In this document: in pieces, positions 1 to 9,217 of the stretch
Layout: the number at the start of each line of letters is the position of its first letter
Numbering within the stretch: the stretch's first letter is position 1
Assembly (NCBI GenBank): GCA_027858315.1
Contig: JAQICV010000038.1
Coordinates: forward strand, 1-44,033
Reading direction: 5' to 3'
DNA from: Candidatus Woesearchaeota archaeon
Lineage (GTDB): Archaea; Nanobdellota; Nanobdellia; Woesearchaeales; UBA583
Length of the DNA: 44,033 bases
Position numbers and translations under genes: made by a program
The notes under the pieces: model-generated
What the model saw: the letters and a program-made list of their open reading frames with translations, nothing else
The model's database searches: none
What the model was told of the DNA's origin: nothing

Positions 1-68
1 TTATTTAATTCTTGACGAAAAGAATTCTCGTGAGGAATTATTTGTTTTTGTACAAGTTTACGAATCAT
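1..68 (-). CDS. Partial CDS at left edge, unknown product
   Basis: On the minus strand an ATG at 66-68 opens a frame of at least 22 codons that runs off the left edge (it begins MIRKLVQKQI). It is placed exactly like other starts in this window: a TTTATAAA box at 90-97 ends 22 nt before the ATG, as for mutS and other leaderless genes. No family can be recognised from so few residues. It would be transcribed leftward, in the same direction as the RNase J gene but from its own promoter. The call rests on the promoter spacing and an open frame only. Confidence 0.5.
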   Translation of the reverse strand, partial: MIRKLVQKQIIPHENSFRQELN

Positions 69-89
69 AATAATTAAAGAAATTTGAAC

Positions 90-97
90 TTTATAAA
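90..97 (-). promoter_or_regulatory. TATA box for the left-edge gene
   Basis: TTTATAAA ends 22 nt before the ATG at 68 on the minus strand, the spacing of a leaderless archaeal promoter. The element is palindromic, so its direction is assigned from the ORF. Confidence 0.5.
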
Positions 98-184
98 TCT
101 ACTTCGGATAAAGCCTAATATAAAATTCGAAGAATAAAAGCTTGTTATTGATTTTTTTGTTTAAGATATAGTTAAAAAATTATA

Positions 185-1555
185 TTAAATATCTTTGATT
201 GATTCGAATTCAACAACCTTTTGATCATCTAGAACTAAAAGAGTATTTCCTTCTTCATAACCTAGTTCTTCAGCAAGTTCAATCATACCTTCTTTTAATC
301 TAATATCTCCGTGAGCAGGAACAATATATTTAGGATGAATCATATTCAATAAATCTCTATGATCTTCTCTTGATGCATGTCCTGAAACATGAATATCTTT
401 AAATATTTTACATCTAAAAGGTTCAAGTTTAGCACTTAAAATTTGACTCGCTTCAATATTTACTTGTGTAGGAATAACTTCGGATGAGAAAACTACAATA
501 TCATCTTCTTTTAATTCAAATGGAGTTCTAGCTTCAGCAATTCTTGAAAGAACAGCATTATCTTCTCCTTGGTGACCTGTACATACAATAATATAATCTT
601 TTTTATTTTTATTAATTATATCTAGCCATTTATTAATTTCAGCAGGACTCTCAGCAATTGCTACATCTTTTTCTTTAAAATCAATAATTCCTGCATTCTT
701 AGCAGCTTTACAATACTTTGCCATACTTCTACCTAAAAAAACTAATTTTCTTCCAAGTTCGTTAGTAAGTTCCATAATAGATTTAAGTCTAGTGATATGT
801 GATGCAAAAGTTGTAATAACAACACCTTGTGTATTAACAATATCTGTTTCAATGAAAATATCTCTAAGCATTTCTTTTACAACAATTTCAGAAAGAGTTT
901 TTCTTTTAAGATTACTTCTCAAACTATCAACAACAAGCATTGAAATTCCTTCTTTCTTATCAATTTCTCTTAATCTTTCATAATTAGTTCTTTGACCTAA
1001 AGCAGGCCTATTATCGAATTTAAAATCATTAGCATACATAATTACTCCATCTTTAGCATGAATTGCAATAATTGCAGCTTGAGGGATTGAATGTGTTGCA
1101 TTGATAAATTCAATTTCCAAACCTGAAGGGAGAGTAATACTTGAATTAACATTTACTTTGATAAATTTATTTTTAAGTGGTTCTTTAACACTTCTAGAAG
1201 ATTTCATTAAAACTTTCAAAACTTCAATTGTAAATGGAGATCCATAAATTGGACAATTAAATTTTGAAGCCATATACTGAATAGCACCTACATGATCTAA
1301 GTGAGCATGAGAAACAACAATTGCTTTAACCTTATCTTTTTTTGCCATGATTAATTCAGGATTAGCCATAATGTCTTTCTCAATCATCTCTTCAACACTC
1401 ATGTTATCTACTTCATTATTATAAGCTACAAGATTGCTAAGCTGTAATCCCATATCACAAATAATAATCTCGTCTTCGATTTCAAAAGCTACCATATTTC
1501 TGCCGGCTTCGTTAACTCCACCCATTGCATATAATTTATGTTTATTTTTTGTCAT
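185..1555 (-). CDS. rnj: RNase J (beta-CASP metallo-beta-lactamase ribonuclease)
   Basis: Archaeal RNase J is a 5'-to-3' exoribonuclease acting in mRNA and rRNA turnover. The 456-residue protein has the MBL zinc motif HAHLDH at 83-88 and the beta-CASP GHQGE segment. The late motif SGHASREDH starts at about 391, and PAHGD lies at about 413-417. The length fits archaeal RNase J, which lacks the extra C-terminal domain of bacterial enzymes. It has no KH domains, which separates it from the aCPSF1 paralogue encoded at 24818-26731. The start is the ATG at 1555. The 213-base upstream gap holds an inverted repeat at 1588-1611 that could sit in the leader. The identification is very secure; substrate details are inferred from the family. 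Confidence 0.95.
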   Translation of the reverse strand: MTKNKHKLYAMGGVNEAGRNMVAFEIEDEIIICDMGLQLSNLVAYNNEVDNMSVEEMIEKDIMANPELIMAKKDKVKAIVVSHAHLDHVGAIQYMASKFNCPIYGSPFTIEVLKVLMKSSRSVKEPLKNKFIKVNVNSSITLPSGLEIEFINATHSIPQAAIIAIHAKDGVIMYANDFKFDNRPALGQRTNYERLREIDKKEGISMLVVDSLRSNLKRKTLSEIVVKEMLRDIFIETDIVNTQGVVITTFASHITRLKSIMELTNELGRKLVFLGRSMAKYCKAAKNAGIIDFKEKDVAIAESPAEINKWLDIINKNKKDYIIVCTGHQGEDNAVLSRIAEARTPFELKEDDIVVFSSEVIPTQVNIEASQILSAKLEPFRCKIFKDIHVSGHASREDHRDLLNMIHPKYIVPAHGDIRLKEGMIELAEELGYEEGNTLLVLDDQKVVEFESIKDI

Positions 1556-1587
1556 TTTTTAAATTAAAATATAGAATAAGTATACAA

Positions 1588-1611
1588 ATTATCATATTAT
1601 TCATTGATAAT
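1588..1611 (-). repeat. Inverted repeat upstream of the RNase J gene
   Basis: ATTATCA (1588-1594) and TGATAAT (1605-1611) form a perfect 7-bp inverted repeat with a 10-nt loop, 33 bases upstream of the RNase J start. No clear TATA box lies at leaderless distance, so the transcript may have a leader containing this stem. Regulation is an inference. Confidence 0.35.
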
Positions 1612-1768
1612 GTATTTTCCTTAAATTCTCACTACTTCAAATTTAAGTATATCTTTTTAATAAAAAAGTAAAATAATAAACGAGTTTAATATACTTTATT
1701 CTATCCTAGAAGATATTTGTGTTTATTTATTTATAAATGTTCTTATTATCGAACATTATCAAAAGTAG

Positions 1769-2437
1769 CTATTTTTGTTGAATGTATTGTTTGAACTTTT
1801 TCATTTTCCCCCAAATGATTTCTTCATCAAATTTGCCTGCTAAAGCAAGGATAGCCTCCATTTTACCATCCTCATAAACCTCTCCTCTTAGTTCACAAAA
1901 ATCCGAAATTTTTTTGTTATATTTTAATCTTGAATCTTTATAAATGAATCTAGGAGTAATAGTTCCAATATCTATGCTGAAAATTTCACCTCTTATCTCG
2001 ATTTCCCCTCCTGGCATTAAACCCTCGAATACTAACTTTCTTCCACCTCTAATCGAATACCATTCCTTGTTCTTATCTTCTGTAATTTCAAAATCAGGGT
2101 CATTAATCTTATCTCTTAATTTTTCTCCTTTTTTAATCACTCTTCTTAATTTTGGATAATAAGATAAATATTTTTTAATATTTGTGGTAATCTGTTTTTG
2201 GATTATTTTTCCATTTAATTTTAAAGCCTCTTTACTTAGATCTTCCCGCTCTTCATCACTAATCTGAAAAAATTGTTCTTCGTAAAAATATGGGTCGTAA
2301 TGGTCTACAAAAAGATTTTTAGAATAGTTATTTATTTTATTTAAATCATCGAATTCATATTTTTTAGATTCTGCACATGAATATGTTACAATTGATAAAC
2401 AAGCACAAGTTGCAATTATTAATTCATTAAGTTTCAA
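1769..2437 (-). CDS. Small exported protein of unknown function
   Basis: The 222-residue protein has an N-terminal hydrophobic segment (about residues 6-20) ending in TYSCAES, which looks like a signal peptide or lipoprotein-like cleavage site. The rest is hydrophilic, rich in Lys and Glu, with no family I recognise. The start codon is TTG: the next upstream in-frame codons contain no ATG before a stop, and an ATTATAAA box (2463-2470) sits about 26 nt upstream, supporting this leaderless start. It stands alone between RNase J and the divergent ThyX-like gene. Export is inferred from the N-terminus only. Confidence 0.65.
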   Translation of the reverse strand: MKLNELIIATCACLSIVTYSCAESKKYEFDDLNKINNYSKNLFVDHYDPYFYEEQFFQISDEEREDLSKEALKLNGKIIQKQITTNIKKYLSYYPKLRRVIKKGEKLRDKINDPDFEITEDKNKEWYSIRGGRKLVFEGLMPGGEIEIRGEIFSIDIGTITPRFIYKDSRLKYNKKISDFCELRGEVYEDGKMEAILALAGKFDEEIIWGKMKKFKQYIQQK

Positions 2438-2462
2438 TTTACTTAAATTACAACATTATTCC

Positions 2463-2470
2463 TTTATAAT
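2463..2470 (-). promoter_or_regulatory. TATA box for the small exported protein
   Basis: TTTATAAT on the plus strand (ATTATAAA on the minus) lies 26 nt before the TTG start at 2437 and supports that unusual start codon. Confidence 0.45.
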
Positions 2471-2532
2471 GTTTGTGTTTTCATTTTATTCTTTAAATAT
2501 AAATGAGTACTCAATCAAATTTAACAAAAAGC

Positions 2533-2540
2533 ATATAAAG
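2533..2540 (+). promoter_or_regulatory. TATA box for the ThyX-like gene
   Basis: ATATAAAG ends 22 nt before the ATG at 2562, indicating a leaderless transcript. Confidence 0.5.
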
Positions 2541-2561
2541 GCTTTTTTTCATTAAATTATT

Positions 2562-4268
2562 ATGAAAGATTTATATGAAAAAACAGGAACATTAGCACCA
2601 ATTTTAAATAAAAGAGAATACACAAAAGATGAAAAAACTGTATTATTACATTTTTTCACAAATATTGATAAAAATGTATATTGTGCAACTGATGCAATGA
2701 GTTCGCAATTATACGCTTTTTTAATGGGACAATATTCCAGAACTTCATATTCTATGAGGGATAGATTTTTACAATTATTTGAAGATGCACAAAAAAATTT
2801 TGATGAAGGAAAAATAACAAAAGATGATTTTATTTCATTAGGTGATTTGGCCGAATCTATAAAAAATGATAATCGTAAGGGAATACAATATTTCAATGAT
2901 AAAGCTGCAATTTTTCTAAAAAAATGGGGCGTTGATTATGGTCATAATTCTCTAAAAGATGCAGATAGAATAAGATTTGCAGTAGAAAATATTTCTGAAG
3001 TATTCACAAAAGTAATTGAAGCTCCATTTCCAACACTTGGAGATTTCCAAGAAAAGTCTACAAGATATGTAAGTTTTTCAAAAGAAAATATAATTTATTC
3101 TCCTAAATTAGAAAAATCAAAATTTGGACCAAAAATAAAAGAATATATGGAAGAATTAATGGATTTATATGAAAAATATTTACCTGTAGTGAAGGATGTT
3201 CTTGTTGGAAATAAAGTAATAAATAGGAAAGACTTTCAAAGAGAATCTGCATTTGAGAGAACTCTTAATGCAAAGGCATTTGATATAGTAAGATATTTAC
3301 TTCCAACAGGAGTAGCAACTTCTCTTGGATGTGGTTTCTCTGCAAGAACTGCTGAATCACATATCTCTGAAATGTTATCTCATCCACTAGAAGAAGTAAG
3401 ACTCGTTGCAAAATCGATGCATGAAGAAGCAATAAAAGTATCACCTGGTCTTTTAACTCATGTAAAAGAAAATGAGTATTTGAGAATAAAAAGAGAGAAA
3501 ACTCAAACTATTACTGAAGACATATTTGAAAAGTCCTATCTTGGTGATATTCATCACGGAATTGAAGATTGTAATAGGGTAAAATTAATTTCTTCTGATA
3601 ATCTAGACAATATAATTGTTGCATCAATTTTATATGAAAACTCTCGAAAAAAAGGAATTTCATTTTTAGATTGTCAGAATAGAGCAGAATATCTCTCACA
3701 AAATGTCAAAGAAAAAATAATTGAAGCAGAATTAGGGGATAGAGGTCAATTTGATAGAATGCCAAGAACAATTAGGCATGGAAAAATCATATTTGAATTT
3801 TTAACTGATGCTGGTGCATATCGTGATTATCAAAGACACAGAGCTTCACCACAATTATATCAAGGAATGGGAGCAATACATGGATATGATTATCCTGAAT
3901 ATATGGATTTGCTTGGAATGGAAGAATTCACAAAAGACTATGATGAAATAATGACAAAAATAACAAATCTTTCCAGAGAAGTAATCAAAGAAGAAATTTA
4001 TGAAACAGAATATATTGCAGCATTAGGTCATTTATTAAGAACTACATTTGAAATGGACCCTGGTCAATTAGCATACATTATAGAATTAAGAACAACTCCT
4101 CATGGTCATCATTCATACAGGAAATTATTTCAGGAAGTATACAAATTAGTACAATTAAAAGCTCCAATTTTCTCAAAATATATTCGAGTAGATCAAGATC
4201 TTCAAGCAACAAGAGTAAAACAAGAAGAAAAAGCTGCTAAAAAGAGAGAAGAATTAGGTTTGAATTAA
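2562..4268 (+). CDS. Tandem-domain ThyX-like (FAD-dependent thymidylate synthase family) protein
   Basis: ThyX makes dTMP from dUMP using FAD, NADPH and methylene-tetrahydrofolate. This 568-residue protein is about twice the length of classical ThyX and seems to hold two ThyX-like halves. The first has YGHNS at 126-130 and EKSTRYV ending at 170, like the ThyX S-x-R-Y region. The second has YQRHRAS at about 423-429, the ThyX RHR signature, followed by a non-standard QLYQG instead of the usual S-x-R. The two parts of the classical motif are therefore best preserved in different halves. Similar long proteins are annotated as ThyX in ultra-small prokaryotes. It ends one base before the convergent HD-GYP gene. 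Family assignment is good; thymidylate synthase activity is not certain. Confidence 0.75.
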   Translation: MKDLYEKTGTLAPILNKREYTKDEKTVLLHFFTNIDKNVYCATDAMSSQLYAFLMGQYSRTSYSMRDRFLQLFEDAQKNFDEGKITKDDFISLGDLAESIKNDNRKGIQYFNDKAAIFLKKWGVDYGHNSLKDADRIRFAVENISEVFTKVIEAPFPTLGDFQEKSTRYVSFSKENIIYSPKLEKSKFGPKIKEYMEELMDLYEKYLPVVKDVLVGNKVINRKDFQRESAFERTLNAKAFDIVRYLLPTGVATSLGCGFSARTAESHISEMLSHPLEEVRLVAKSMHEEAIKVSPGLLTHVKENEYLRIKREKTQTITEDIFEKSYLGDIHHGIEDCNRVKLISSDNLDNIIVASILYENSRKKGISFLDCQNRAEYLSQNVKEKIIEAELGDRGQFDRMPRTIRHGKIIFEFLTDAGAYRDYQRHRASPQLYQGMGAIHGYDYPEYMDLLGMEEFTKDYDEIMTKITNLSREVIKEEIYETEYIAALGHLLRTTFEMDPGQLAYIIELRTTPHGHHSYRKLFQEVYKLVQLKAPIFSKYIRVDQDLQATRVKQEEKAAKKREELGLN

Positions 4269-4269
4269 A

Positions 4270-5346
4270 TCATTTAAAATATGAAAAATTAATACATTCA
4301 TCAGTTTTTGATCTCATAGTTATATCTTTAAATTCATCTCTATAATCTAATACGATTTCTTGAATTATAGGGTCTATATGTCCTTGGAAGTCTTGACCCC
4401 ATTGATCTTTATATTCTCCAGTTAACATTCCTAAAAATTCATCTTGTTCAATAGCTTTTCGGTAAGGTCTATCATTAGTCATAGCATCATTTAAGTCACC
4501 TAGCATTATTATTTTTGCACCAAGTGGAATGCTCTCTCCTTTTAAGTCTAGTCCATATCCTGTACCATCTGATCTCCAATGATGATTTCCTGCGGCAGAA
4601 TAAGCAAATTCTAATCCTGGAATATTTTTTAAAAGTCTTGCCCCATATTCTGCATGTTTTGTGACAATTTGGAACTCTTCTTTACTTAATTTTCTTGGAG
4701 CATGTAAGATATTCCAAGGTACAAATATTTTCCCTATATCATGAAGAAGACCTGCGAAAACTAGTTGATTGAAATAATTTGTGTGATATTCATTCACACT
4801 TTTATCAATAGCTCCTCTAAATTCTTTTTGTAATATTTTATACTCAGATTTGTTTGATAAATTTATTTTCTCCCATATAAATTTTCCAAGATATCCACTA
4901 AGAAATCCCATTCTTAAATCGTGAGAATGAGGTTCATTATCATAACCTCTAAAATGAGTTTGAATTGACTTACATGTAGAATAAGCACCACGGTCAGTTA
5001 TTTCTCCATTAATTATGTCAAATTCTATATTTAGACAAATATAATCTGTTATGTCATGACCAGTTTTATCTTTTTTAGGAATTCCATTTAAATCAGTCCT
5101 TGGCACTCCGACAGAAATTCTTTTCTTTACTCTGTTTTCTAATAGTTGTTCTAATAGGAAGTTTGGTTGTATTGGAATAACTTTAGATTTCAATGAAGGA
5201 ATTATTCTTTCAAAATTATATGAGTTATCACACAGTAAATTATTTTTAATTCTATGTTGTAAACTCCCTCCTTCTTGACATCCAATACACTTATTACTAC
5301 CCTTGAATTCAATTCCATCGCTTTTAACTATTAGACTTGGTGGCAT
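4270..5346 (-). CDS. HD-GYP-like metal-dependent phosphohydrolase
   Basis: The 358-residue protein has an N-terminal region with a CIGC pair (residues 20-23) and a C-terminal HD domain. Visible motifs are LLHDIGK (HD at 202-203), a downstream KHAEYG, NHHWRSDGTGYG (255-265) and DAMTNDRPYR (about 287-296). The last two match the HHE-DGxGYP and D-x-M-xx-RPYR elements of the HD-GYP family. In bacteria these enzymes hydrolyse cyclic di-GMP. No receiver or GGDEF domain is seen, so the substrate here is open. The GYP motif reads GYG. The gene is single, convergent with the ThyX-like gene and divergent from mutS. HD superfamily is certain, HD-GYP assignment likely, function unknown. Confidence 0.8.
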   Translation of the reverse strand: MPPSLIVKSDGIEFKGSNKCIGCQEGGSLQHRIKNNLLCDNSYNFERIIPSLKSKVIPIQPNFLLEQLLENRVKKRISVGVPRTDLNGIPKKDKTGHDITDYICLNIEFDIINGEITDRGAYSTCKSIQTHFRGYDNEPHSHDLRMGFLSGYLGKFIWEKINLSNKSEYKILQKEFRGAIDKSVNEYHTNYFNQLVFAGLLHDIGKIFVPWNILHAPRKLSKEEFQIVTKHAEYGARLLKNIPGLEFAYSAAGNHHWRSDGTGYGLDLKGESIPLGAKIIMLGDLNDAMTNDRPYRKAIEQDEFLGMLTGEYKDQWGQDFQGHIDPIIQEIVLDYRDEFKDITMRSKTDECINFSYFK

Positions 5347-5505
5347 TCTCTTATTGTTATGAATATTTCAATAGTTATATATGTTACTACTTAATGTACG
5401 CACAACTTTTCAAATATATTATGTATATATTAAACTTTCATCACAAACTAAACTAAAAAATAATTATTTTTTATGTGCATTTTAAAAATCCTATTTTCAA
5501 ATAGT

Positions 5506-5513
5506 TTTATAAA
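5506..5513 (+). promoter_or_regulatory. TATA box for mutS
   Basis: TTTATAAA, preceded by ATAG, ends 22 nt before the mutS ATG at 5535. The same ATAGTTTTATAAA string recurs before other genes in the window. Confidence 0.6.
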
Positions 5514-5534
5514 TCATCTTTCTTTTAATTTAAT

Positions 5535-8024
5535 ATGGAACAAGGAGAAAGAATTACTCCAATGATGAAACAATTTCTTGAATTAAAAAAACAATATTCG
5601 GACTGTATTCTCTTATTTAGAGCAGGAGATTTTTATGAAACATTCTATGATGATGCTAAAATTGCATCAAAAGTTCTTGGAATTACATTAACAAAAAGAG
5701 GTGAAACTCCAATGGCAGGAGTCCCATTTCATTCAATAAATCCCTACATTAAAAAATTAGTTCAAAACAATTACAAGGTTGCAATGTGCGAACAATTAGA
5801 AGACCCTAAACAAGCAAAAGGTTTGGTAAAAAGAGGAGTAACAAGAGTAATTACTCCTGGAACAATTCTGGAAGATGAATACCTTTCTTCTTCTGAAAAT
5901 AATTATATTATGTGCATATATTCTCCAAAAGATATTTCTGAAAAATATGGAATATCTATAGTTGATATTACAACTTCAGAATTTTTAACAACTCAAGTAA
6001 CAAAATTAGAAGATGTGAAAACCATAATTAAGAGATATTCTCCTAATGAAATAATTTTAAATGAATCTTCATTTGTAAGAGGACTAAAGGAAAATATTAA
6101 AAATTCAAATATATATTATAATTTTTTATCTGACATAAGATTCAATATTAATTATGCAAACGAAATACTAAAAAAACAATTTGGACATAAATCTGAAGAA
6201 TTAGGACTTGAATCAAAAGAATACTCAGTAATTTCCTCTGGTGCTTTATTGTTTTATATTTACAAACTTCAAAAATTAGAGCTATCTCACATAAACAAAA
6301 TCACATATATTAATCTATCATCTAATATGGTTTTAGATTCAATTAGTTTAAGAAATTTAGAAATAATTGAGAGTCTTTACATAAAAGATAAATCCAAAAC
6401 TCTTTATGGAATTTTAAATAATACTAAAACTTCAATTGGGGCAAGACTCCTTAAATCACACATTGTAACACCTCTATTAGATAAGAAAGAAATCAATAAA
6501 AGATTAGATGGGATTGAAGAATTAAATGAGTTAATAATTGAAAGAGATGAGATCAGAGAAATGCTTGATGAGTTCTTTGATATCGAAAGAATAACTTCGA
6601 GAATTTCTTCAGGATTAGTTTCTCCAAAAGATTTATTTGCTCTAAAAATTTCTCTTCAAAAACTTCCAAAAATAAAAGAAGCTTTATCATTATTTCAAAG
6701 CGAATATCTTACTCAAATAAAAAAAATAGATGTATTAAAAGAGATAACTGAACTTTTAGAAAATTCTATTTCAGAATCTGCACCAGCCCATCTAAGAGAT
6801 ATTGGATATATAAAAAAAGATTACAATGATAAATTAAAAGAACTTTTCGATTTAGCATTTAATTCTAAAGATTATATTAAAGAACTTGAAGAATCTGAAA
6901 GATTAAGGACTGGAATTTCAACTCTTCGAATTAGATATAATCGAATATTTGGATATTTTATAGAAATTCCTAAGACTCAATCTTCTAAGATTCCTGATGA
7001 TTATATTCTAAGGCAAACTCTTGCAAATAATTTTAGATATACAAAAGAAGAATTAAAAGAAAAAGAAGTAGAAATTTTAGGAGCTGAAGAAAAAATAAAG
7101 AATTTAGAAAAAGTACTATTTGAAGAAATAGTATCAAAGTTAAAATTCTATATTAGAAAATTCCAAGAAATTGCGGGAAAAATTGCTCTTCTTGATGTTT
7201 TAACAAATAATTCATTAAATTCACAATTATATGATTATACTAGGCCAAAATTTAATGATGAAAAAACTCAAATAATTGAAGGTAAAAATCCAATTGTAGA
7301 GAGATTCATAACTGAGTTTATCCCTAATGATACTTTTTTTGATAAAGATGAAACTATAAAAATTGTAACTGGACCAAATATGGCTGGAAAATCAACTTAC
7401 CTAAGACAAAATGCATTAATAATAATTATGGCCCAAGCTGGATTCTTTGTCCCTGCAAAATCTGCAGAGCTTAAAATATATGATAGAGTATTTACTCGAA
7501 TTGGTGCTCATGATGAACTATCTGAAGGTCAATCAACATTCATGGTTGAAATGACTGAGACTGCAAACATCATTAATAATGCGACTGAAAAATCGTTTGT
7601 TCTGCTTGATGAAATAGGTAGGGGAACTTCAACTTATGATGGACTCTCAATTGCATGGGCAATAACTGAAGAATTAAATGAGATTGGTGCTGATACAATT
7701 TTCGCAACTCATTATCATCAATTAAATAAACTCTCAGAATATTACTCTACAATTGAAAATTACAATGTTATGATTCGTGAAGAAGGAGATAATGTTGAAT
7801 TCTTAAGAAAAATAATCAAAGGTGGAACAGATAAAAGTTTTGGAATCTATGTAGGAAAACTTGCAGGAATTCCTGAAAAAGTATTAAACAGAGCAAAGGA
7901 AGTTCAAACAAATATTGAAGAAAAAGAAGAGATTGTAATTAAGCAAGAATTCAAAGAAACTTTAGTAAAGAAATCTAAGAAGAATACTGATAACAAAAAT
8001 AAAGGTTTAGGAGATTTTATTTAA
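5535..8024 (+). CDS. mutS: DNA mismatch repair protein MutS
   Basis: MutS recognises mismatches and small loops and signals to MutL. The 829-residue protein shows the full MutS1 layout: the mismatch-reading GDFYE motif (Phe33, Glu35), connector, lever and clamp regions, then the ATPase with Walker A GPNMAGKST (613-621), Walker B LLDEIGRGTSTYDG (Asp692, Glu693) and ATHYHQL. The length is typical of bacterial MutS. MutS is patchy in Archaea and usually read as bacterial in origin, yet this gene has a native-looking archaeal leaderless promoter and the local AT-rich codon use. mutL is not in the window. Its last 8 bases overlap the convergent gene. Confidence 0.97.
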   Translation: MEQGERITPMMKQFLELKKQYSDCILLFRAGDFYETFYDDAKIASKVLGITLTKRGETPMAGVPFHSINPYIKKLVQNNYKVAMCEQLEDPKQAKGLVKRGVTRVITPGTILEDEYLSSSENNYIMCIYSPKDISEKYGISIVDITTSEFLTTQVTKLEDVKTIIKRYSPNEIILNESSFVRGLKENIKNSNIYYNFLSDIRFNINYANEILKKQFGHKSEELGLESKEYSVISSGALLFYIYKLQKLELSHINKITYINLSSNMVLDSISLRNLEIIESLYIKDKSKTLYGILNNTKTSIGARLLKSHIVTPLLDKKEINKRLDGIEELNELIIERDEIREMLDEFFDIERITSRISSGLVSPKDLFALKISLQKLPKIKEALSLFQSEYLTQIKKIDVLKEITELLENSISESAPAHLRDIGYIKKDYNDKLKELFDLAFNSKDYIKELEESERLRTGISTLRIRYNRIFGYFIEIPKTQSSKIPDDYILRQTLANNFRYTKEELKEKEVEILGAEEKIKNLEKVLFEEIVSKLKFYIRKFQEIAGKIALLDVLTNNSLNSQLYDYTRPKFNDEKTQIIEGKNPIVERFITEFIPNDTFFDKDETIKIVTGPNMAGKSTYLRQNALIIIMAQAGFFVPAKSAELKIYDRVFTRIGAHDELSEGQSTFMVEMTETANIINNATEKSFVLLDEIGRGTSTYDGLSIAWAITEELNEIGADTIFATHYHQLNKLSEYYSTIENYNVMIREEGDNVEFLRKIIKGGTDKSFGIYVGKLAGIPEKVLNRAKEVQTNIEEKEEIVIKQEFKETLVKKSKKNTDNKNKGLGDFI

Positions 8025-8370
8025 GAGAGTCTTCATAATTAGAAACTAGTTTTTCAAGATTTTTTCTAGTAATCTTTTCTCCATTTGGATCAATAAAAAC
8101 CCCCTTTTCCATCATTTTATATCCTGAACCTTCAATTAATCTTAAATCAAATTCTTTTTTTTCAGCTATTGAAATTGAATTATCTTGATTTAGATCTGCA
8201 TATTGACTAATAGTAGAATTATATTTTTTATTATCTCTAGATGCAGGGTCACTCATTGTCGCGTAATTTAGGACTGTAATTAATCCAATAGATACTCCTG
8301 CAACTATAATTGCATCTTTCCAATGATTTCTAATCATTTGATAGTTCTTGTTATCATTTTTTTTATCCAT
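8017..8370 (-). CDS. Small membrane-anchored protein with an EF-hand-like loop
   Basis: I place the start at the ATG at 8370 (MDKKNDNKN), giving 117 residues, because a TATA-like ATTTTATATTATATA tract (about 8388-8402) lies at leaderless distance. The longer frame to 8424 would run through that promoter. One membrane segment (about residues 19-37) is followed by a segment beginning DLNQDNSISIAE, which resembles a calcium-binding EF-hand or dockerin loop (D-x-N-x-D-x-S-x-x-x-x-E). The function is not recognisable. The protein tail probably faces outside the cell. It overlaps the 3' end of mutS by 8 bases. Confidence 0.6.
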   Translation of the reverse strand: MDKKNDNKNYQMIRNHWKDAIIVAGVSIGLITVLNYATMSDPASRDNKKYNSTISQYADLNQDNSISIAEKKEFDLRLIEGSGYKMMEKGVFIDPNGEKITRKNLEKLVSNYEDSLK

Positions 8371-8469
8371 AAATATGATTCTTTTGTATATAATATAAAA
8401 TATTCCAAACAAAAATATAGACAAAACAAAAAATCCACATTTGTTTACTATTTAAAACTTTTCAATAAT

Positions 8470-8477
8470 TTTATAAA
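8470..8477 (+). promoter_or_regulatory. TATA box for the nitroreductase gene
   Basis: TTTATAAA ends 25 nt before the ATG at 8502. Confidence 0.55.
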
Positions 8478-8501
8478 CATTTAATTCTAAAAATACTTAA
8501 G

Positions 8502-9164
8502 ATGAGAGATAAAATAAATAAACTTCTTGGAAGAAAGTCAAATTATTATGATGATGAGATTAAGCAAATGACTCAAGAGGAAGAATTAAAATTTTTAAGA
8601 AAGGAAAATTCTAAACTAAAAAAGAAAGCTTGTGAGCAAGGAATTCAAAAATTCAAAACAAGAAGGAGTATTAGAAAATTCTCAGAAAAACCAGTTGATT
8701 TCAAATTAATTTGTGATGTAGTTGAAGCTGGAATGAATGCACCTTGTGCAGGTAATGTTCAAAATTATAAAATTATAATTGTGGAAAATTCAAAAAAGAG
8801 AATTGAATGTGGTAAAATTGCGATTCAACAATACTGGTTATCTCAAGCGCCATATTTATTAGTAGTTGTAAGAGATGACTCAGAACTCTCTGCACTTTAT
8901 CCGATGAGAGGTGAATTATATTCTATTCAAAATGTTGCAGCAGTAATTGAAAATGTTTTAATGGCGGCTCACTTTCAGGACTTGGGAGCGTGTTGGGTTG
9001 AAGCAGGAGATAATGAAGTATTAAAAGAATCTTTAGGTGTCCCAATGGATAAGAAAATAGATGCAATAATTCCTATAGGTTATCCTCTAGAGAATCCTCA
9101 AGTTCCAAAACTTGAAACAATGGAAATGTTATTTTATGAGAAATGGGGAGAAAGGCATAGATAG
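8502..9164 (+). CDS. Nitroreductase-family FMN oxidoreductase
   Basis: The 220-residue protein has an extra charged, helical N-terminus (residues 1-48) before a nitroreductase core. The core opens with RRSIRKF (54-60), the FMN-phosphate contact of the family. It continues with MNAPCAGNVQNYKI, a variant of the usual APSxxNxQPW, and ends with AIIPIGYP. Family members reduce quinones, nitro compounds or flavins with NAD(P)H, or act in cofactor synthesis. The real substrate cannot be told from the sequence. The gene is monocistronic, convergent with gyrA. Confidence 0.85.
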   Translation: MRDKINKLLGRKSNYYDDEIKQMTQEEELKFLRKENSKLKKKACEQGIQKFKTRRSIRKFSEKPVDFKLICDVVEAGMNAPCAGNVQNYKIIIVENSKKRIECGKIAIQQYWLSQAPYLLVVVRDDSELSALYPMRGELYSIQNVAAVIENVLMAAHFQDLGACWVEAGDNEVLKESLGVPMDKKIDAIIPIGYPLENPQVPKLETMEMLFYEKWGERHR

Positions 9165-9217
9165 TTTTTTTAGTTTTTCATAAAAAATATTTTTAAAGAA
9201 TTAATATTAATTTATAA

